Under the pieces are notes generated by a model that did no database searches, was not told the DNA's origin, and worked only from the letters and a program-made list of their open reading frames with translations. This document shows positions 40,930-52,393 of a DNA stretch of 64,000 bases, piece by piece. The DNA comes from Shimia gijangensis (lineage in GTDB: Bacteria > Pseudomonadota > Alphaproteobacteria > Rhodobacterales > Rhodobacteraceae). The stretch spans positions 1 to 64,000 of the forward strand of contig NZ_FQZQ01000021.1 of assembly GCF_900142085.1 (NCBI RefSeq), read 5' to 3'. The translations under genes and the position numbers were made by a program. Numbering within the stretch: the first letter of the stretch is position 1; every line of letters starts with the position of its first letter.

Positions 40930-41744
40930 GGTGTCAGAGGAAACTCGGTTGTGAAGGGCAGGGCGGAGATTTAGCGTCGAAGTATGACAAAACGCTCTCC
41001 TTTTCGCTATTTCAAAACCAGTCCTGAGATTATCCGTCTTGCGGTGATGCTATATGTCCGATTTCCATTGTCGCTTCGGAATGTCGAGGATCTACTGCAT
41101 GAACGGGGCATTGATGTCAGCCACGAAACTGTACGGTTTTGGTGGAACAGATTTGGCCCCATGTTCGCTTCAGAAATACGCAGAAAACGGGCCTGCCGGA
41201 TGCGATGTTACTCGAACTGGCGTTGGCATCTCGACGAGGTTTTCGTGAAAATCAACGGTGAACGACACTACCTTTGGCGCGCGGTAGATCACGAAGGGGA
41301 GGTGTTGGAAAGCTATGTAACGAAGCGCCGAGATCGCACCGCAGCCCTTAAGTTCTTGAAGAAAGTGATGAAAAGATATGGGCCGCCGGAAGTCATCGTG
41401 ACCGACAAACTAAGATCCTATGGCGCCGCGATGAAAGTTATCGGAAATATTGCCAGACAAGAAACAGGGCGCTGGAAAAACAATCGCGCAGAAAACTCAC
41501 ACCTACCTTTTCGACGACGAGAACGTGCCATGCACCGCTTTCGTCGTATGCGAAGTTTACAGAAATTTGTTTCCGTCCATGCTTCCGTTTTCAACCACTT
41601 CAATCAGGAGCGCAGCCTTTCCCAAAGAGATCATTTCAAGATGAACCGCACCGCTGCTCTCGCTGAGTGGCGCGGTCTCTGCGCGGCATAAAGGACAGTG
41701 ATGTTGGCCTTGTAGAGACTGGTTCAAATTTGTCTGACAACACC
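40930..41744 (+). mobile_element. IS6-family insertion sequence, copy 1 (complete)
   Basis: This 815-bp element has left end GGTGTCAGAGGAA and right end (reverse complement) GGTGTTGTCAGACAAATTTG, carrying one transposase gene. The 8 bp flanking each side do not match, so no target duplication remains. This fits the nested array to its left and suggests recombination between copies. The right end lies 12 bp from the stop codon of the convergent TSUP gene. Confidence 0.85.
40984..41691 (+). CDS. IS6-family transposase, copy 1
   Basis: This 235-residue DDE transposase is of typical IS6 length. It has the N-terminal helix-turn-helix region (SLRNVEDLLHERGIDVSHET, about 30-49) and catalytic candidates D84 (WHLDE), D141 (VTDKLRSYG) and E170 (NNRAENSH), followed by a basic RRRER segment. 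IS6 elements move by replicative cointegrate formation and can delete or invert neighbouring DNA. The frame is intact, so the element may be active. It is nearly identical to copy 3 (61628-62335) and more distant from copy 2. Confidence 0.9.
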   Translation: MTKRSPFRYFKTSPEIIRLAVMLYVRFPLSLRNVEDLLHERGIDVSHETVRFWWNRFGPMFASEIRRKRACRMRCYSNWRWHLDEVFVKINGERHYLWRAVDHEGEVLESYVTKRRDRTAALKFLKKVMKRYGPPEVIVTDKLRSYGAAMKVIGNIARQETGRWKNNRAENSHLPFRRRERAMHRFRRMRSLQKFVSVHASVFNHFNQERSLSQRDHFKMNRTAALAEWRGLCAA

Positions 41745-41756
41745 TGTGCGGCGCCT

Positions 41757-42518
41757 CTAACCCAGCAATGTCGTGAACAACCCAACAAGACCCACGGCGC
41801 TAAGCATCAACAACAGCCACAGCACGACTTTTCTGTAGGATTCAGGCCCTGCCGCTGCGAAATGTCTTGATCCCAGCCAGACGCCAACCGCGAGCAATGG
41901 CAATGAAACTGCGGCGCGTGTGATCGCGATACTGTCGTAGTAACCCGCCCCGATCAAAAGCGAAAAAGCCCATATATCAGCGGCAAATAAATAGAATATC
42001 ATCGTCGCACGCATCTCGATGGCTTGCTTGTTCGACAAGCTGAAAAACAGCGCCAGAACGAGCCCGCTAAGCGCCGTCGCACCGTTGACAACACCAATTG
42101 CAGAACCGACCAGCGCATAAATTCCGAGAGAAAACTGCCGCAAGCGAGTGCGCCAAAAAACCAAATACAAGCTCGATGCGAAGACAAAAACCAAAGCTGT
42201 CAACCTCAGGGTCTGGTCGTCAATAACGCCTAGCAGGTAAACCCCTAAGGGCGTGAAAATTATGCCGGCTGTAAGCAGGAGGCCAAGTTCGCGCCATTTG
42301 ACATGGCGGGCAATGCCTTTCGCCTGTGCCGAGGATGCGGTCAGTTCCAAGGCAATAGATAAGGGCACGATTTCGACAACAGGCAGAATAAGAGTTAATC
42401 CGGCAAGAAATATCGCGGTAAATCCGAACCCGGAAAAGCCGCGAATATACGAGGCTGCCAAGAGGACCATCGCATACCAGAGCGCGTCGCTGACAGAAAG
42501 GCCGACCAAATTTTCCAT
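41757..42518 (-). CDS. TSUP (TauE/SafE) family membrane transporter
   Basis: This 253-residue protein of about eight membrane helices carries the family-typical GFSGFGFTA near the N-terminus (residues about 27-35) and its weaker repeat GVVNGATALSG in the second half. TSUP proteins are putative exporters of sulfite, sulfonates or other small organic anions; the substrate cannot be told from sequence. Length and hydrophobic pattern look complete even though the stop lies 12 bp from the IS copy 1 end. No strong ribosome-binding site precedes the ATG at 42518. Confidence 0.8.
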   Translation of the reverse strand: MENLVGLSVSDALWYAMVLLAASYIRGFSGFGFTAIFLAGLTLILPVVEIVPLSIALELTASSAQAKGIARHVKWRELGLLLTAGIIFTPLGVYLLGVIDDQTLRLTALVFVFASSLYLVFWRTRLRQFSLGIYALVGSAIGVVNGATALSGLVLALFFSLSNKQAIEMRATMIFYLFAADIWAFSLLIGAGYYDSIAITRAAVSLPLLAVGVWLGSRHFAAAGPESYRKVVLWLLLMLSAVGLVGLFTTLLG

Positions 42519-43012
42519 TACAAGTCAAACGTTTCTTATGCTCTGATTGAAATACACTAAGGCAACACGCATTAGGGTTTTTCGATCTGTACCACGGAAT
42601 TGTCGAACGGTGTTAGGGTAAATCCAATCTTGAATCGCCAAAGGAGCAATCTGAATTCTTTAGGGAATGAAATGCAATTCGAACCGTATTTGAAGGGCTC
42701 ATCCAACAGGAGTTTGTAAGAAAATATCCTAATTGGCTTGGGCACCTGTGCCTTCATTCTAATGCGTGTGAAAAGCTTCTGGCTGGGTCAAAGCAATGGC
42801 ACCTGCTGTTGCGGTACGGGTCAACCCGGGCCTGAGATCAAAAGTCGTCCTTTTTCGATGTAAGTGAGAAATTTTGTTGTTCGGAACGAACGTACAACGA
42901 TCGCTTAGGAAATCAAGTTGTAGGATCTGGAGGAACATCAAGAGATGCGGATGCCGTAGGTTTTATTGACCGCCTGACCGAAACTCCCTGAGTGGACCAA
43001 GTGGCACGGGCT
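42519..43012. other. Intergenic region without a supported gene
   Basis: This 494-bp region lies upstream of the TSUP gene and downstream of the aminotransferase gene, both on the minus strand. It is AT-richer than its neighbours. Short frames of about 60 codons occur on the minus strand, but none has a recognisable product or good ribosome-binding site. I see no clear terminator for the leftward operon. Confidence 0.4.
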
Positions 43013-44200
43013 TCAAACGCCGAAGCGTTCCTCGAGCCGGTCAAAACTCAGGTTGATGGTGTCGCTGTCGACACAAAAGGCCATGCGAACGTGGGATCTG
43101 CCGGAAGGCCCGAAAGCGTCGCCCGGGGTCACGGCAACCTTGGTATTGAACAGGAGGCCCTTTGCGAATTCCGCTGATGTTTCGTGTTCGACCAGCACGC
43201 GCGGGAACACGTAGTATGCACCATCGGGACGAGCGTATTGAAACACATGCGGTAGACGGTCCAGCCTTTCGCAGATCAGCGAACGGCGCTCACCGAGGAT
43301 CGCGCGAAACTCTGCCACATGATCCGTTTCGCTTCGCAAAGCCGCAACCGCTGCGATCTGGGAAATTCTGGGCGTACAGATCATGTTGAGATCGTGGATC
43401 TTTACCACCTCGTTCCGGATCATTTCGGGCAAGACCATGTATCCGACACGCCAGCCGCTCATGGCGTGCACTTTCGAAAAAGTAAACAGATAGGCGACGT
43501 TGTCCGCATATTCCGGCATGGACGCGAGGTTGCTCAACGATTCTGGATCGTCATAGACGAAGTGTCCATAGGGATCGTCCATGATTACCAGAAGCCCGTT
43601 TTTCCGAGCGATTTCGCCTGTAGCCCGCAGGGTTTCCTCGGAAAAAATCCGCCCGGTAGGGTTTGAGGGGTTCACCAGAATGATCGCCTTTGTTCTGGGG
43701 CCCATCAGTCCGGGCAGAACGCCAGTGTCCAACTCCCATCCTTTCGCCTCATCCATGGGCCAGAACACCGGCACGCCTTGGCATTTGGAAATCTGTTGGA
43801 TATGCGAAACAAACCCCGGATCGGTCACGATGACTTCGTCGCCGGGATCAAGTAAGACATTCAGAAGCGTATTTGTTGCCTCCATGTTACCAGCGCCGAT
43901 CACAAGGTTTCGTTCCGGGTCAACTGAGCGACCGAACCTTGCGGCAAAGTCCAATGCTGCAGCCGAACGCAATTCAGCTGGACCCGCCGGAAGCGTGTAC
44001 ATTCCGGCTTTGGAATCGGTCCGCAAAGCAATTTCGGTGGCAGAGCGTATGGCCTGCGGCGTTCTGAAAGACGGCAGTCCCCAAGCCAGAGACGCGGCGT
44101 CAGGAATATTGGAGCTCAAAACAGCCATTTCCTTGATGGCGGACATGGCCAGTCCCGCGGACCGGCGGGAGATCAAAGCGCTGGTTGCATGGTTTGTCAT
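43013..44200 (-). CDS. Class I/II PLP-dependent aminotransferase
   Basis: This 395-residue fold-type I aminotransferase shows NPSNPTG at 178-184, the DDPYGHF loop (Asp-209, Tyr-211), and the PLP lysine Lys-243 in TFSKVHAMSGWRVGY, with a C-terminal Arg in the SHVRMAF motif for substrate carboxylate binding. It transfers an amino group between an amino acid and a 2-oxo acid; the exact substrate cannot be assigned. The ATG at 44200 has AGAGGG upstream and overlaps the stop of the Usp-like gene by 4 bp. An in-frame start 51 bp earlier would lie wholly within the neighbouring gene. It is third in the leftward operon behind the Lon-like protease and Usp-like genes, an unusual partnership for a biosynthetic enzyme. 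Confidence 0.85.
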   Translation of the reverse strand: MTNHATSALISRRSAGLAMSAIKEMAVLSSNIPDAASLAWGLPSFRTPQAIRSATEIALRTDSKAGMYTLPAGPAELRSAAALDFAARFGRSVDPERNLVIGAGNMEATNTLLNVLLDPGDEVIVTDPGFVSHIQQISKCQGVPVFWPMDEAKGWELDTGVLPGLMGPRTKAIILVNPSNPTGRIFSEETLRATGEIARKNGLLVIMDDPYGHFVYDDPESLSNLASMPEYADNVAYLFTFSKVHAMSGWRVGYMVLPEMIRNEVVKIHDLNMICTPRISQIAAVAALRSETDHVAEFRAILGERRSLICERLDRLPHVFQYARPDGAYYVFPRVLVEHETSAEFAKGLLFNTKVAVTPGDAFGPSGRSHVRMAFCVDSDTINLSFDRLEERFGV

Positions 44201-44889
44201 TCGTTTTCCCTCTGCTTTCGCTCCGGACTTTCGAGGATAAGAACCGGGCATCGGGCCGCTTCGAGAAGTCTTTGGACCTGGCTCGTTTCCTGCACCGTTT
44301 CGGCACCGGCGTTGACCACCACAACACGCGCGCAGACCCGGTTAATCGAGGTTAGCAGCGCTGCCTCTGGTTGCTGGCCGGGGATGACCATTGTCCGGGC
44401 CCGAAATGCCCGGGACAGTTCATCGGTCAGCGTCCGGGTCCTGTCGGCCCTTGATCCGTCGGTTTGGATGGAAAGGATACAGCCAGCCTGATGGCTCAGG
44501 CGCCTGTGGCCTATCACCAGCATATCCCAATCTCGTGCGGCCAGAACCAGCTGTTGGACGGGGTCTCCTTTCTCCCGGTCGAACCTCCAGTCAATCTTTG
44601 ATGCACTGGCGATACGCGCCAGGTCTTCACGGAAAGCCTTTGCATCGCGCTCGAACTGCTGCTTTTGCTGCGCCGCGGTCGGTGCGTCAGACAATGCGCC
44701 GCCTGAGGTCACAACACATTGCGCATGCGCAGGCCACGTTTCGGTGTTCTGCAGGTTTTCGACAAATCTTCCGCCGATATCGCTGACCCCATGGTGCAAC
44801 AGGGCTTCGGCAATCCGCAGGGCAGGCTTGGCGTCTGCAAAACTTTCCGCGCCGATCAGCAGGCGTTTTCCCTTCTGTTTCCCGGTCAT
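44197..44889 (-). CDS. Universal-stress-like protein (Usp fold, divergent)
   Basis: This 230-residue protein has two Usp-like features: an opening strand RLLIGAESFADAKPALRIAEAL, and later DWDMLVIGHRR and AARCPVLILESP, which resemble the conserved end strands of Usp domains. The usual ATP-binding G-x2-G-x9-G(S/T) signature is not clearly present. Usp proteins protect against starvation, redox and growth-arrest stress. It overlaps the Lon-like gene (ATGA at 44886-44889) and the aminotransferase by 4 bp each, so the three are translated together. The family assignment is moderate; it could be a distinct nucleotide-binding fold. Confidence 0.6.
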   Translation of the reverse strand: MTGKQKGKRLLIGAESFADAKPALRIAEALLHHGVSDIGGRFVENLQNTETWPAHAQCVVTSGGALSDAPTAAQQKQQFERDAKAFREDLARIASASKIDWRFDREKGDPVQQLVLAARDWDMLVIGHRRLSHQAGCILSIQTDGSRADRTRTLTDELSRAFRARTMVIPGQQPEAALLTSINRVCARVVVVNAGAETVQETSQVQRLLEAARCPVLILESPERKQRENE

Positions 44890-47327
44890 TTCAGGTCACC
44901 GGATGAACCTCGTTGCGAGGCCAGTTCCACGCGCCGGGCCGCAAACCCTGCCAGCTTGCTTTCGACCAAGAAATTGATCGTTCCGGGCGGGAAAGAGCCG
45001 TCCTTTCCGCGCTCTCCCGATGGCCGACCGGTGAGAATCCCGATGCCCTGATCGACGGTTTCAATTGCGTAGACGTGGAACTTGCCGTCTTCGACCGCCC
45101 CGAAGATATCTTCCCGCAACAACAAGTGATCCACATTGGATGACGGGATCAGGACGCCCTGATCGCCGCTCAGTCCCTGATCGACACAGGTTTCAAAGAA
45201 CCCCTCGACCTTGTCGTTGACGGCGCCTATGGCCTGAATCCGCCCCGTCTGGCTGACGGAACCGGTGACTGCAAGCCCTTGCCAAATAGGCACATCTGCC
45301 AGCGAAGAAAGGAGCGCAAACAGTTCGGCTGCCGAAGCCGAGTCTCCGTCTATGTTGCCGTAACTCTGTTCGAATACGAGGCTCGCGTGCAGAGAAAATG
45401 GCTGATCCCGCGCATAAGTTGACGCTAGATAGTTCGCGAGAATGAGGACGCCCTTGGAATGCAACGGGCCACCAAGTTCAACCTCGCGTTCGATATCGAC
45501 CAGCTTGCCTCCGCCCAGACGCGTGCGCGCTGAGATCTGGACCGGGCGTCCAAAACGGAAGCCGCCCAGACCCACCACGGACAGCCCGTTGACCTGACCC
45601 ACCGCCTGGCCCGCAGTGTCGATCTGAACTGTCCCGCGTGCGATGGTTTCGCGCATGCGATCCCTGACCCGCGCCGCCCGGTGTTCCTTTTCGGAAATTG
45701 CTTTGCGGACATCTTCGGCATCGATGAAGTCCTGTTCTCGCTGACCGGCATAGTGATCCGCCTCGCGTAGAATGTCCCTCAGTTTCCCGATTCTGAGACT
45801 GAACTTGGTGCAGTCACCGGCTTGCCGTGTGGCTTCGTCCAAAAGGCCCGCAACTGCCCCGGCATCAAGCGGGCGCAACTCATCGCGTTTTGTCGTCGCC
45901 GCGATCAGCCGCGCGAATTGGCTGCGGGTATCCGGGGTCAGGTCTATGTCATCCTCGAACTCGGCTTCGATCTTGAACAATTCGCCAAAGTCCGGGTCAA
46001 GCGTGACCAACAGCGCATAAAGCAGCTTGTCCCCGATCAGCACAACCCGCGTCTGGACCGGTATGGGCTCGGGCTCAAGCGAGGTTGTCGACATCAGGCT
46101 CAAGCGCTCACTCATCGAGGTGATCGTGATGACTTGTGTCTGCAGGCATTGCTTGAGCGCGGTCCACGCCATCGGCTCGGAAAGCAGGCGGCGCGCATCG
46201 ATCACCAGAAACCCGCCATTTGCACGATGCAGAGCGCCGGGTTTGATCATCGTGAAATCAGTGACGAGGGTTCCCATTCGTGAATCGTGCTCAGTGCGCC
46301 CGGTCAACCTGTCGAGGTTGGGAAGGTCTTCGGTGATCACCGGCGCGCCATTCTGCGCTTCGCGAGGCCGGGACACCATGACATTTACCATGTAGGCGTG
46401 AAACCAGGGATCCCGGTGAGCCTTTTCCAATTTTCCCGATAGCGGCTTTTCTTCGGCATCGGCGGCAAACGAGAGGAACATTTCGGCATTCGCAATCATG
46501 TTCTCACACAGGACGTCGAAGTGAGCTTGAAGTGCATGGATTCCCTTGAATTTTTTCTTTGAGTCCCCGACCCGATCCCGCACCATTTGTCCGGTCTGAT
46601 CTGCAGAAAACTGTTCGATCCGGCGCCGTCTCTCACGGTCGAGCCTGGGCGCGTTCCGCATCACCCCGGACAGTTCTTCCTGAAGAGTGGCGATTCTGGT
46701 TTCTATTTTCTTCTGCTGGTCTTCAGGAAGGTTCTTGAAGTCTTCGTTCTTAAGAACTTCTCCGTCTTTTTTGGCTGCCAGCATAAAGCCCATAGGTGTC
46801 CTGAGAAGGGCGATCTCCTGATCCTTTGCCTTCTCGGCAAGCTCGGCCATCGCGGTTTCCTGGCGCTGGCCGAACTCTTCATCTATGGCGCGCCGAGCAG
46901 CCTGATAGTCTTCAGATTCAAAAAGCGTCGGTATGTCGATGGCCAGATCATCAACCAGTTCTTCAACCTCGCCCCGCAACTTCTGGGCCATACCGGCAGG
47001 AAGGCGCAGGGCGTTGGGTTTGTCCGGGGTGTCGAAATTGTTCACATAGACCCAATCATCCGGCACCGGCATATTGGCGGCCTGTTTTGCCAATAACTCC
47101 TGCACGGCAAAGCGGCGGCTTGTGCCGACGGGACCGAAGACAAACAGGTTGAAATCGCTGTGCCGGATTTCAGACGCCAGCTGGATGGCCTCCATCGCCC
47201 GGTCCTGCCCAAAGAGCGCGTCCGACGCGTCGATGTCCCGAGTCGTCCGAAATCCCAATTCCTCAGGATCGCAGCGCCACCTCAGGCGTTGCGTCGGGAT
47301 CAAGTAGTCTCGCGCTTTGTTCCGCAT
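44886..47327 (-). CDS. Lon-like (AAA_32/Lon_C) protease
   Basis: This 813-residue protein is of the Lon-related putative ATP-dependent protease family (AAA_32 plus Lon_C), distinct from housekeeping Lon. The N-terminal ATPase segment has a degenerate P-loop FGPVGTSRR at 64-72, where the usual Lys is Arg. A long helical insertion (about 130-290) resembles a coiled-coil stalk. The C-terminal domain has the Lon catalytic dyad Ser-663 (DGDSASAAEL) and Lys-706 (GAVNDKVEG), exactly 43 residues apart as in classical Lon. The protease site therefore looks intact, while ATP use is doubtful. It leads the leftward operon and is divergent from the acetyl-CoA synthetase-like gene, sharing a promoter region with FNR-like sites. 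Confidence 0.85.
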   Translation of the reverse strand: MRNKARDYLIPTQRLRWRCDPEELGFRTTRDIDASDALFGQDRAMEAIQLASEIRHSDFNLFVFGPVGTSRRFAVQELLAKQAANMPVPDDWVYVNNFDTPDKPNALRLPAGMAQKLRGEVEELVDDLAIDIPTLFESEDYQAARRAIDEEFGQRQETAMAELAEKAKDQEIALLRTPMGFMLAAKKDGEVLKNEDFKNLPEDQQKKIETRIATLQEELSGVMRNAPRLDRERRRRIEQFSADQTGQMVRDRVGDSKKKFKGIHALQAHFDVLCENMIANAEMFLSFAADAEEKPLSGKLEKAHRDPWFHAYMVNVMVSRPREAQNGAPVITEDLPNLDRLTGRTEHDSRMGTLVTDFTMIKPGALHRANGGFLVIDARRLLSEPMAWTALKQCLQTQVITITSMSERLSLMSTTSLEPEPIPVQTRVVLIGDKLLYALLVTLDPDFGELFKIEAEFEDDIDLTPDTRSQFARLIAATTKRDELRPLDAGAVAGLLDEATRQAGDCTKFSLRIGKLRDILREADHYAGQREQDFIDAEDVRKAISEKEHRAARVRDRMRETIARGTVQIDTAGQAVGQVNGLSVVGLGGFRFGRPVQISARTRLGGGKLVDIEREVELGGPLHSKGVLILANYLASTYARDQPFSLHASLVFEQSYGNIDGDSASAAELFALLSSLADVPIWQGLAVTGSVSQTGRIQAIGAVNDKVEGFFETCVDQGLSGDQGVLIPSSNVDHLLLREDIFGAVEDGKFHVYAIETVDQGIGILTGRPSGERGKDGSFPPGTINFLVESKLAGFAARRVELASQRGSSGDLK

Positions 47328-47384
47328 GGCCCTACCTGTTTGATGAATTCTGCATCAGCATGAAAGCGACGCCCAGGCGTGACA

Positions 47385-47443
47385 ATGACCTGAGTCAAAC
47401 ATGGACGAGCGCGGTGCTGCGGGCGCAGATTGATTTGAATCAT
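47385..47443. promoter_or_regulatory. Divergent promoter region with FNR/CRP-family dyads
   Basis: The 165 bp between the Lon-like and acs-like genes holds two dyads of the FNR type. TTGATTTGAATCAT at 47430-47443 matches the FNR consensus TTGAT-N4-ATCAA at 9 of 10 positions. ATGACCTGAGTCAA at 47385-47398 is a weaker match. The strong site is centred about 56 bp before the acs-like ATG, compatible with activation. This predicts control of both operons by oxygen or nitric oxide through FnrL- or Dnr-like regulators. Confidence 0.6.
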
Positions 47444-47492
47444 TGCAACCAAAGGCGCGCGGCCTGCAGTCTTCTTGCGAGAGGAGACCGAA

Positions 47493-49231
<1,739 letters not shown>

Positions 49232-49235
<4 letters not shown>

Positions 49236-51229
49236 GCCTTTCAACAAAACCGAAACTGGATCACGACCACGTATACCAGTTGCTAAAAAACATGATCCGG
49301 ATCCGGCGTTTCGAAGAGAAATGTGCCGAACTCTATACGCAGGAAAAGATCCGCGGCTTTCTGCATCTCTATGATGGCGAAGAAGCGATTGCCGCCGGGA
49401 TTATTCCGCTGTTGGAGGCAAAGGACCGGGTGGTGGCGACCTATCGCGAACATGGCCACGCGTTGATGCGCGGGGTGCCGATGACAACGGTCATGGCGGA
49501 AATGTATGGCAAGTCCGAAGGCTGTTCTGGCGGGCGCGGCGGCTCCATGCATCTGTTTGATTCCGAAACCAATTTCTGCGGTGGCAACGCGATTGTAGGC
49601 GGCGGGTTGCCTCTGGCGGCTGGGCTTGCCCTGGCTGACCGGATGCGGGGCGAGAATACAGCCACGGCCTGTTTCTTTGGGGAGGGTGCCGTGGCCGAAG
49701 GCGAATTCCACGAAGCGATGAACCTAGCGTCGCTGTGGCATTTGCCGGTGTTGTTCGTATGCGAAAACAATGGCTATGCCATGGGCACGGCGCTGGACCG
49801 GTCGGAATCCGAAACCGATATCAGCCGCAAGGCCAGCGCTTATCAAATCGAAAGCCGCGTGGTTGACGGCATGGATGTGGTCGCCGTCGAAGTGGCGGCC
49901 AGACAGGCCTTGAACCAAATCCGCGACACCGGTAAGCCGGTTTTCCTTGAATGCCGCACCTACAGGTTCCGGGCGCATTCGATGTTTGACGCACAGCTTT
50001 ATCGCAAAAAGGCCGAGGTCGAAGACTGGCGGCAAAAGGGTCCGATTTTGCGCTTTCAGTCCTGGCTTCTCGAAAACGGGCTGATCCGCGAAAGCGAGAT
50101 ATCAGAGATGGAAACAGACGCGGATGCCGAGATCGACAAGGCCGTTGCCTTTGCCGAAGCGGGAACCTGGGAGCCGGTTTCAACCCTGACCCGCGACGTT
50201 CTGGGGCCTGCTGAACCGGCGAAACCTGCCGAGACAACCACCGGAGAACGGGTCGAGACAACCTACCGCGACGCCGTACGCGAAGCATTGCGGGATGCGA
50301 TGCAGCGCGACCCAAGGGTGTTCCTGATGGGTGAGGATGTCGGCGCTTATGGCGGCTGTTACGCGGTGTCCAAGGGGTTGATGGAAGAGTTCGGTGAAAC
50401 CCGGGTACGCGATACGCCCTTGTCCGAGTCCGGCTTTACCGGCGCCGGGATCGGGGCTGCTTGCGCCGGGATGCGACCGGTTGTGGAATTGATGACGGTG
50501 AATTTCAGCCTGCTGGCGCTCGATCAGATCATGAACACCGCCGCCACCCTGCGGCACATGTCGGGCGGGCAGTTCGGCGTACCCTTGGTCATCCGCATGG
50601 CAACGGGTGCAGGAAAACAGCTGGCGGCGCAGCATTCGCACAGCCTGGAAGGCTGGTATGCTCATATACCGGGTTTGAAGGTGCTGGCACCGGCTACACT
50701 GGAAGATGCGCGTGGCATGCTGTGGACCGCGTTGCAGGATCCGGATCCGGTGCTGATTTTCGAGAACGTAATGCTCTATAGCCGCTCCGGCACAATCGAC
50801 ACCGGGGCAGGGGCTGTCGACATCGCGCGTGCGGCGATCCGTAGACCGGGTAAGGATCTTACCCTGATCACCTACGGCGGATCGCTCTACAAGACACTGG
50901 ATGCAGCCGAGCGTCTTGCCGAAGAAGGAATTGACGCCGAAGTGATCGATTTGCGCAGCCTGCGCCCGCTGGACGATGAAACCTTCATGGCATCTGTCAG
51001 CCGCACGCGCCGGGCAGTCATCGTGGATGAAGGCTGGCGCAGCGGGTCGCTGGCAGCCGAGATCTCGGCCCGGATCATGGAGCAGGTATTCTGGACGCTG
51101 GATGCTCCGGTCGGCAGGGTCTGCTCGGCCGAGGCGCCGATCCCATATCCCAAGCACCTTGAGGATGCGTCGATCCCGCAAGTGTCCGACATCATAGCCG
51201 CCGCCAGGGCGGTCTTGGGTCGCGGTTAG
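49232..51229 (+). CDS. Fused alpha-beta E1 component of a 2-oxoacid (pyruvate-type) dehydrogenase
   Basis: This 665-residue protein joins E1-alpha (about 1-320) and E1-beta (about 345-665) in one chain. The alpha part has the thiamine diphosphate motif around [19 protein letters not shown]...ENNGYAMGT and [10 protein letters not shown]; the beta part has [29 protein letters not shown] and [19 protein letters not shown]. It decarboxylates a 2-oxo acid, most likely pyruvate or acetoin, and transfers the acyl group to the lipoyl arm of E2. Such fusions occur in several bacteria, but the paired-gene form is more common. The 4-bp ATGA overlap with the acs-like gene and the adjacent E2 show an operon. 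No E3 is encoded nearby, so a shared dihydrolipoamide dehydrogenase must serve the complex. Confidence 0.85.
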
Positions 51230-52393
51230 ATGAGTGTGTTCCGCATGCCCTCGCTCGGTTCGGACATGGAAGCGGGCACGCTGGTTGAATGGCTGGTACA
51301 GCCGGGCGACACCGTTGCACGCGGGGATGTCGTGGCTGTGGTTGAAACGCAAAAGGGCGCGATCGAGATCGAATGCTTTGAAGCCGGAGAGGTTCTGGAA
51401 CTCATCGCTGGCATTGGTCAGACGCTTCCGGTTGGTGAACCACTCGCCCACATCGGCGTTCCCGGCGTGGGGCCGGGGGCCGGGACCGAGGTCCCGGCAG
51501 AAACCAGACCCGCCAAAGCAACGCCCGCCACCGTCAAACATGAAACACCACCACAGTTTCATGCGTCGAGTCAGGGGGGGCGGGCAAGCCCCGCTGCGCG
51601 GTTGGCCGCGCAGGAGGCCGGTATCGATATTGCTTCGGTTGCAGGGACAGGTCCCGGTGAGGCGGTTGTTCTGGCCGATGTCGAAGGTGTTGGACAAAGC
51701 CAGGCCAGACGTCCTCCCGCAGCAGATGGCATTTCAGAAATGCGCAAAGCGATTGCCGCAGCGATGACCCGTTCTAAACGCGAAATTCCGCATTTCTATG
51801 TTTCCCACAATATCGAGACACAGCGCATATCCGACTGGCTCGCTGCCAGAAATGCGGACAAGCCACCGACAAAGCGAGTCCTGTCCGGGGCGGTGTTTGT
51901 CAAAGCCGCGGCGCTCGCGGCGCGCACTGTACCGGCGATGAACGGTTCCTACCACGAGGACGGGTTTCACGCCTCGAAGCAAGTGAATGTGGGGATCGCC
52001 ATTTCCCTGCGCGGAGGCGGCCTGGTGGCTCCTGCGCTCAGCGATGTTGACCGCTTGTCCCTGGACGAGGTCATGGCAGGCATGCGGGATCTGGTGACGC
52101 GCGCCCGGGCAGGGCGCTTGCTGGCGTCGGAATTCACTCGCGGCACATTCACGGTATCGAGCCTCGGAGCGGGAGGCGCCGAAGAAATGACCGGGGTGAT
52201 CTTTCCACCGCAGGTGGCGTTGTTGGGTATCGGTTCCCCCAACATCAGGCCTTGGGTTGCAGACGACCGGGTCGAACCACGCGAGGTCACGAAATTCGTG
52301 TTGTCCGCCGATCACCGGGCCTGTGACGGACGGCAGGCTTCAAAATTCATGCTCGAACTGGAGAGCAGGTTATCAAAATCGGAGTTGCTATGA
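51230..52393 (+). CDS. Dihydrolipoamide acyltransferase (E2)
   Basis: This 387-residue E2 has one N-terminal lipoyl domain with the lipoylation lysine Lys-42 in VETQKGAIEIE, a Pro/Ala linker, a peripheral-subunit-binding domain (ASPAARLAAQEAGIDI, about 119-134), and the catalytic acyltransferase domain ending in DHRACDG with His-362 and Asp-366. It accepts the acyl group from E1 and transfers it to CoA. The ATG follows the E1 stop directly with no gap, and the stop overlaps the acyl carrier protein start. The presence of a carrier protein in the operon raises the possibility that it, not only CoA, receives the acyl group. Confidence 0.88.
   Translation: MSVFRMPSLGSDMEAGTLVEWLVQPGDTVARGDVVAVVETQKGAIEIECFEAGEVLELIAGIGQTLPVGEPLAHIGVPGVGPGAGTEVPAETRPAKATPATVKHETPPQFHASSQGGRASPAARLAAQEAGIDIASVAGTGPGEAVVLADVEGVGQSQARRPPAADGISEMRKAIAAAMTRSKREIPHFYVSHNIETQRISDWLAARNADKPPTKRVLSGAVFVKAAALAARTVPAMNGSYHEDGFHASKQVNVGIAISLRGGGLVAPALSDVDRLSLDEVMAGMRDLVTRARAGRLLASEFTRGTFTVSSLGAGGAEEMTGVIFPPQVALLGIGSPNIRPWVADDRVEPREVTKFVLSADHRACDGRQASKFMLELESRLSKSELL

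Noticed and set aside
42572-42941. Two ~60-codon minus-strand frames between the TSUP and aminotransferase genes
   Set aside because: AT-rich low-information peptides without ribosome-binding sites or recognisable families.
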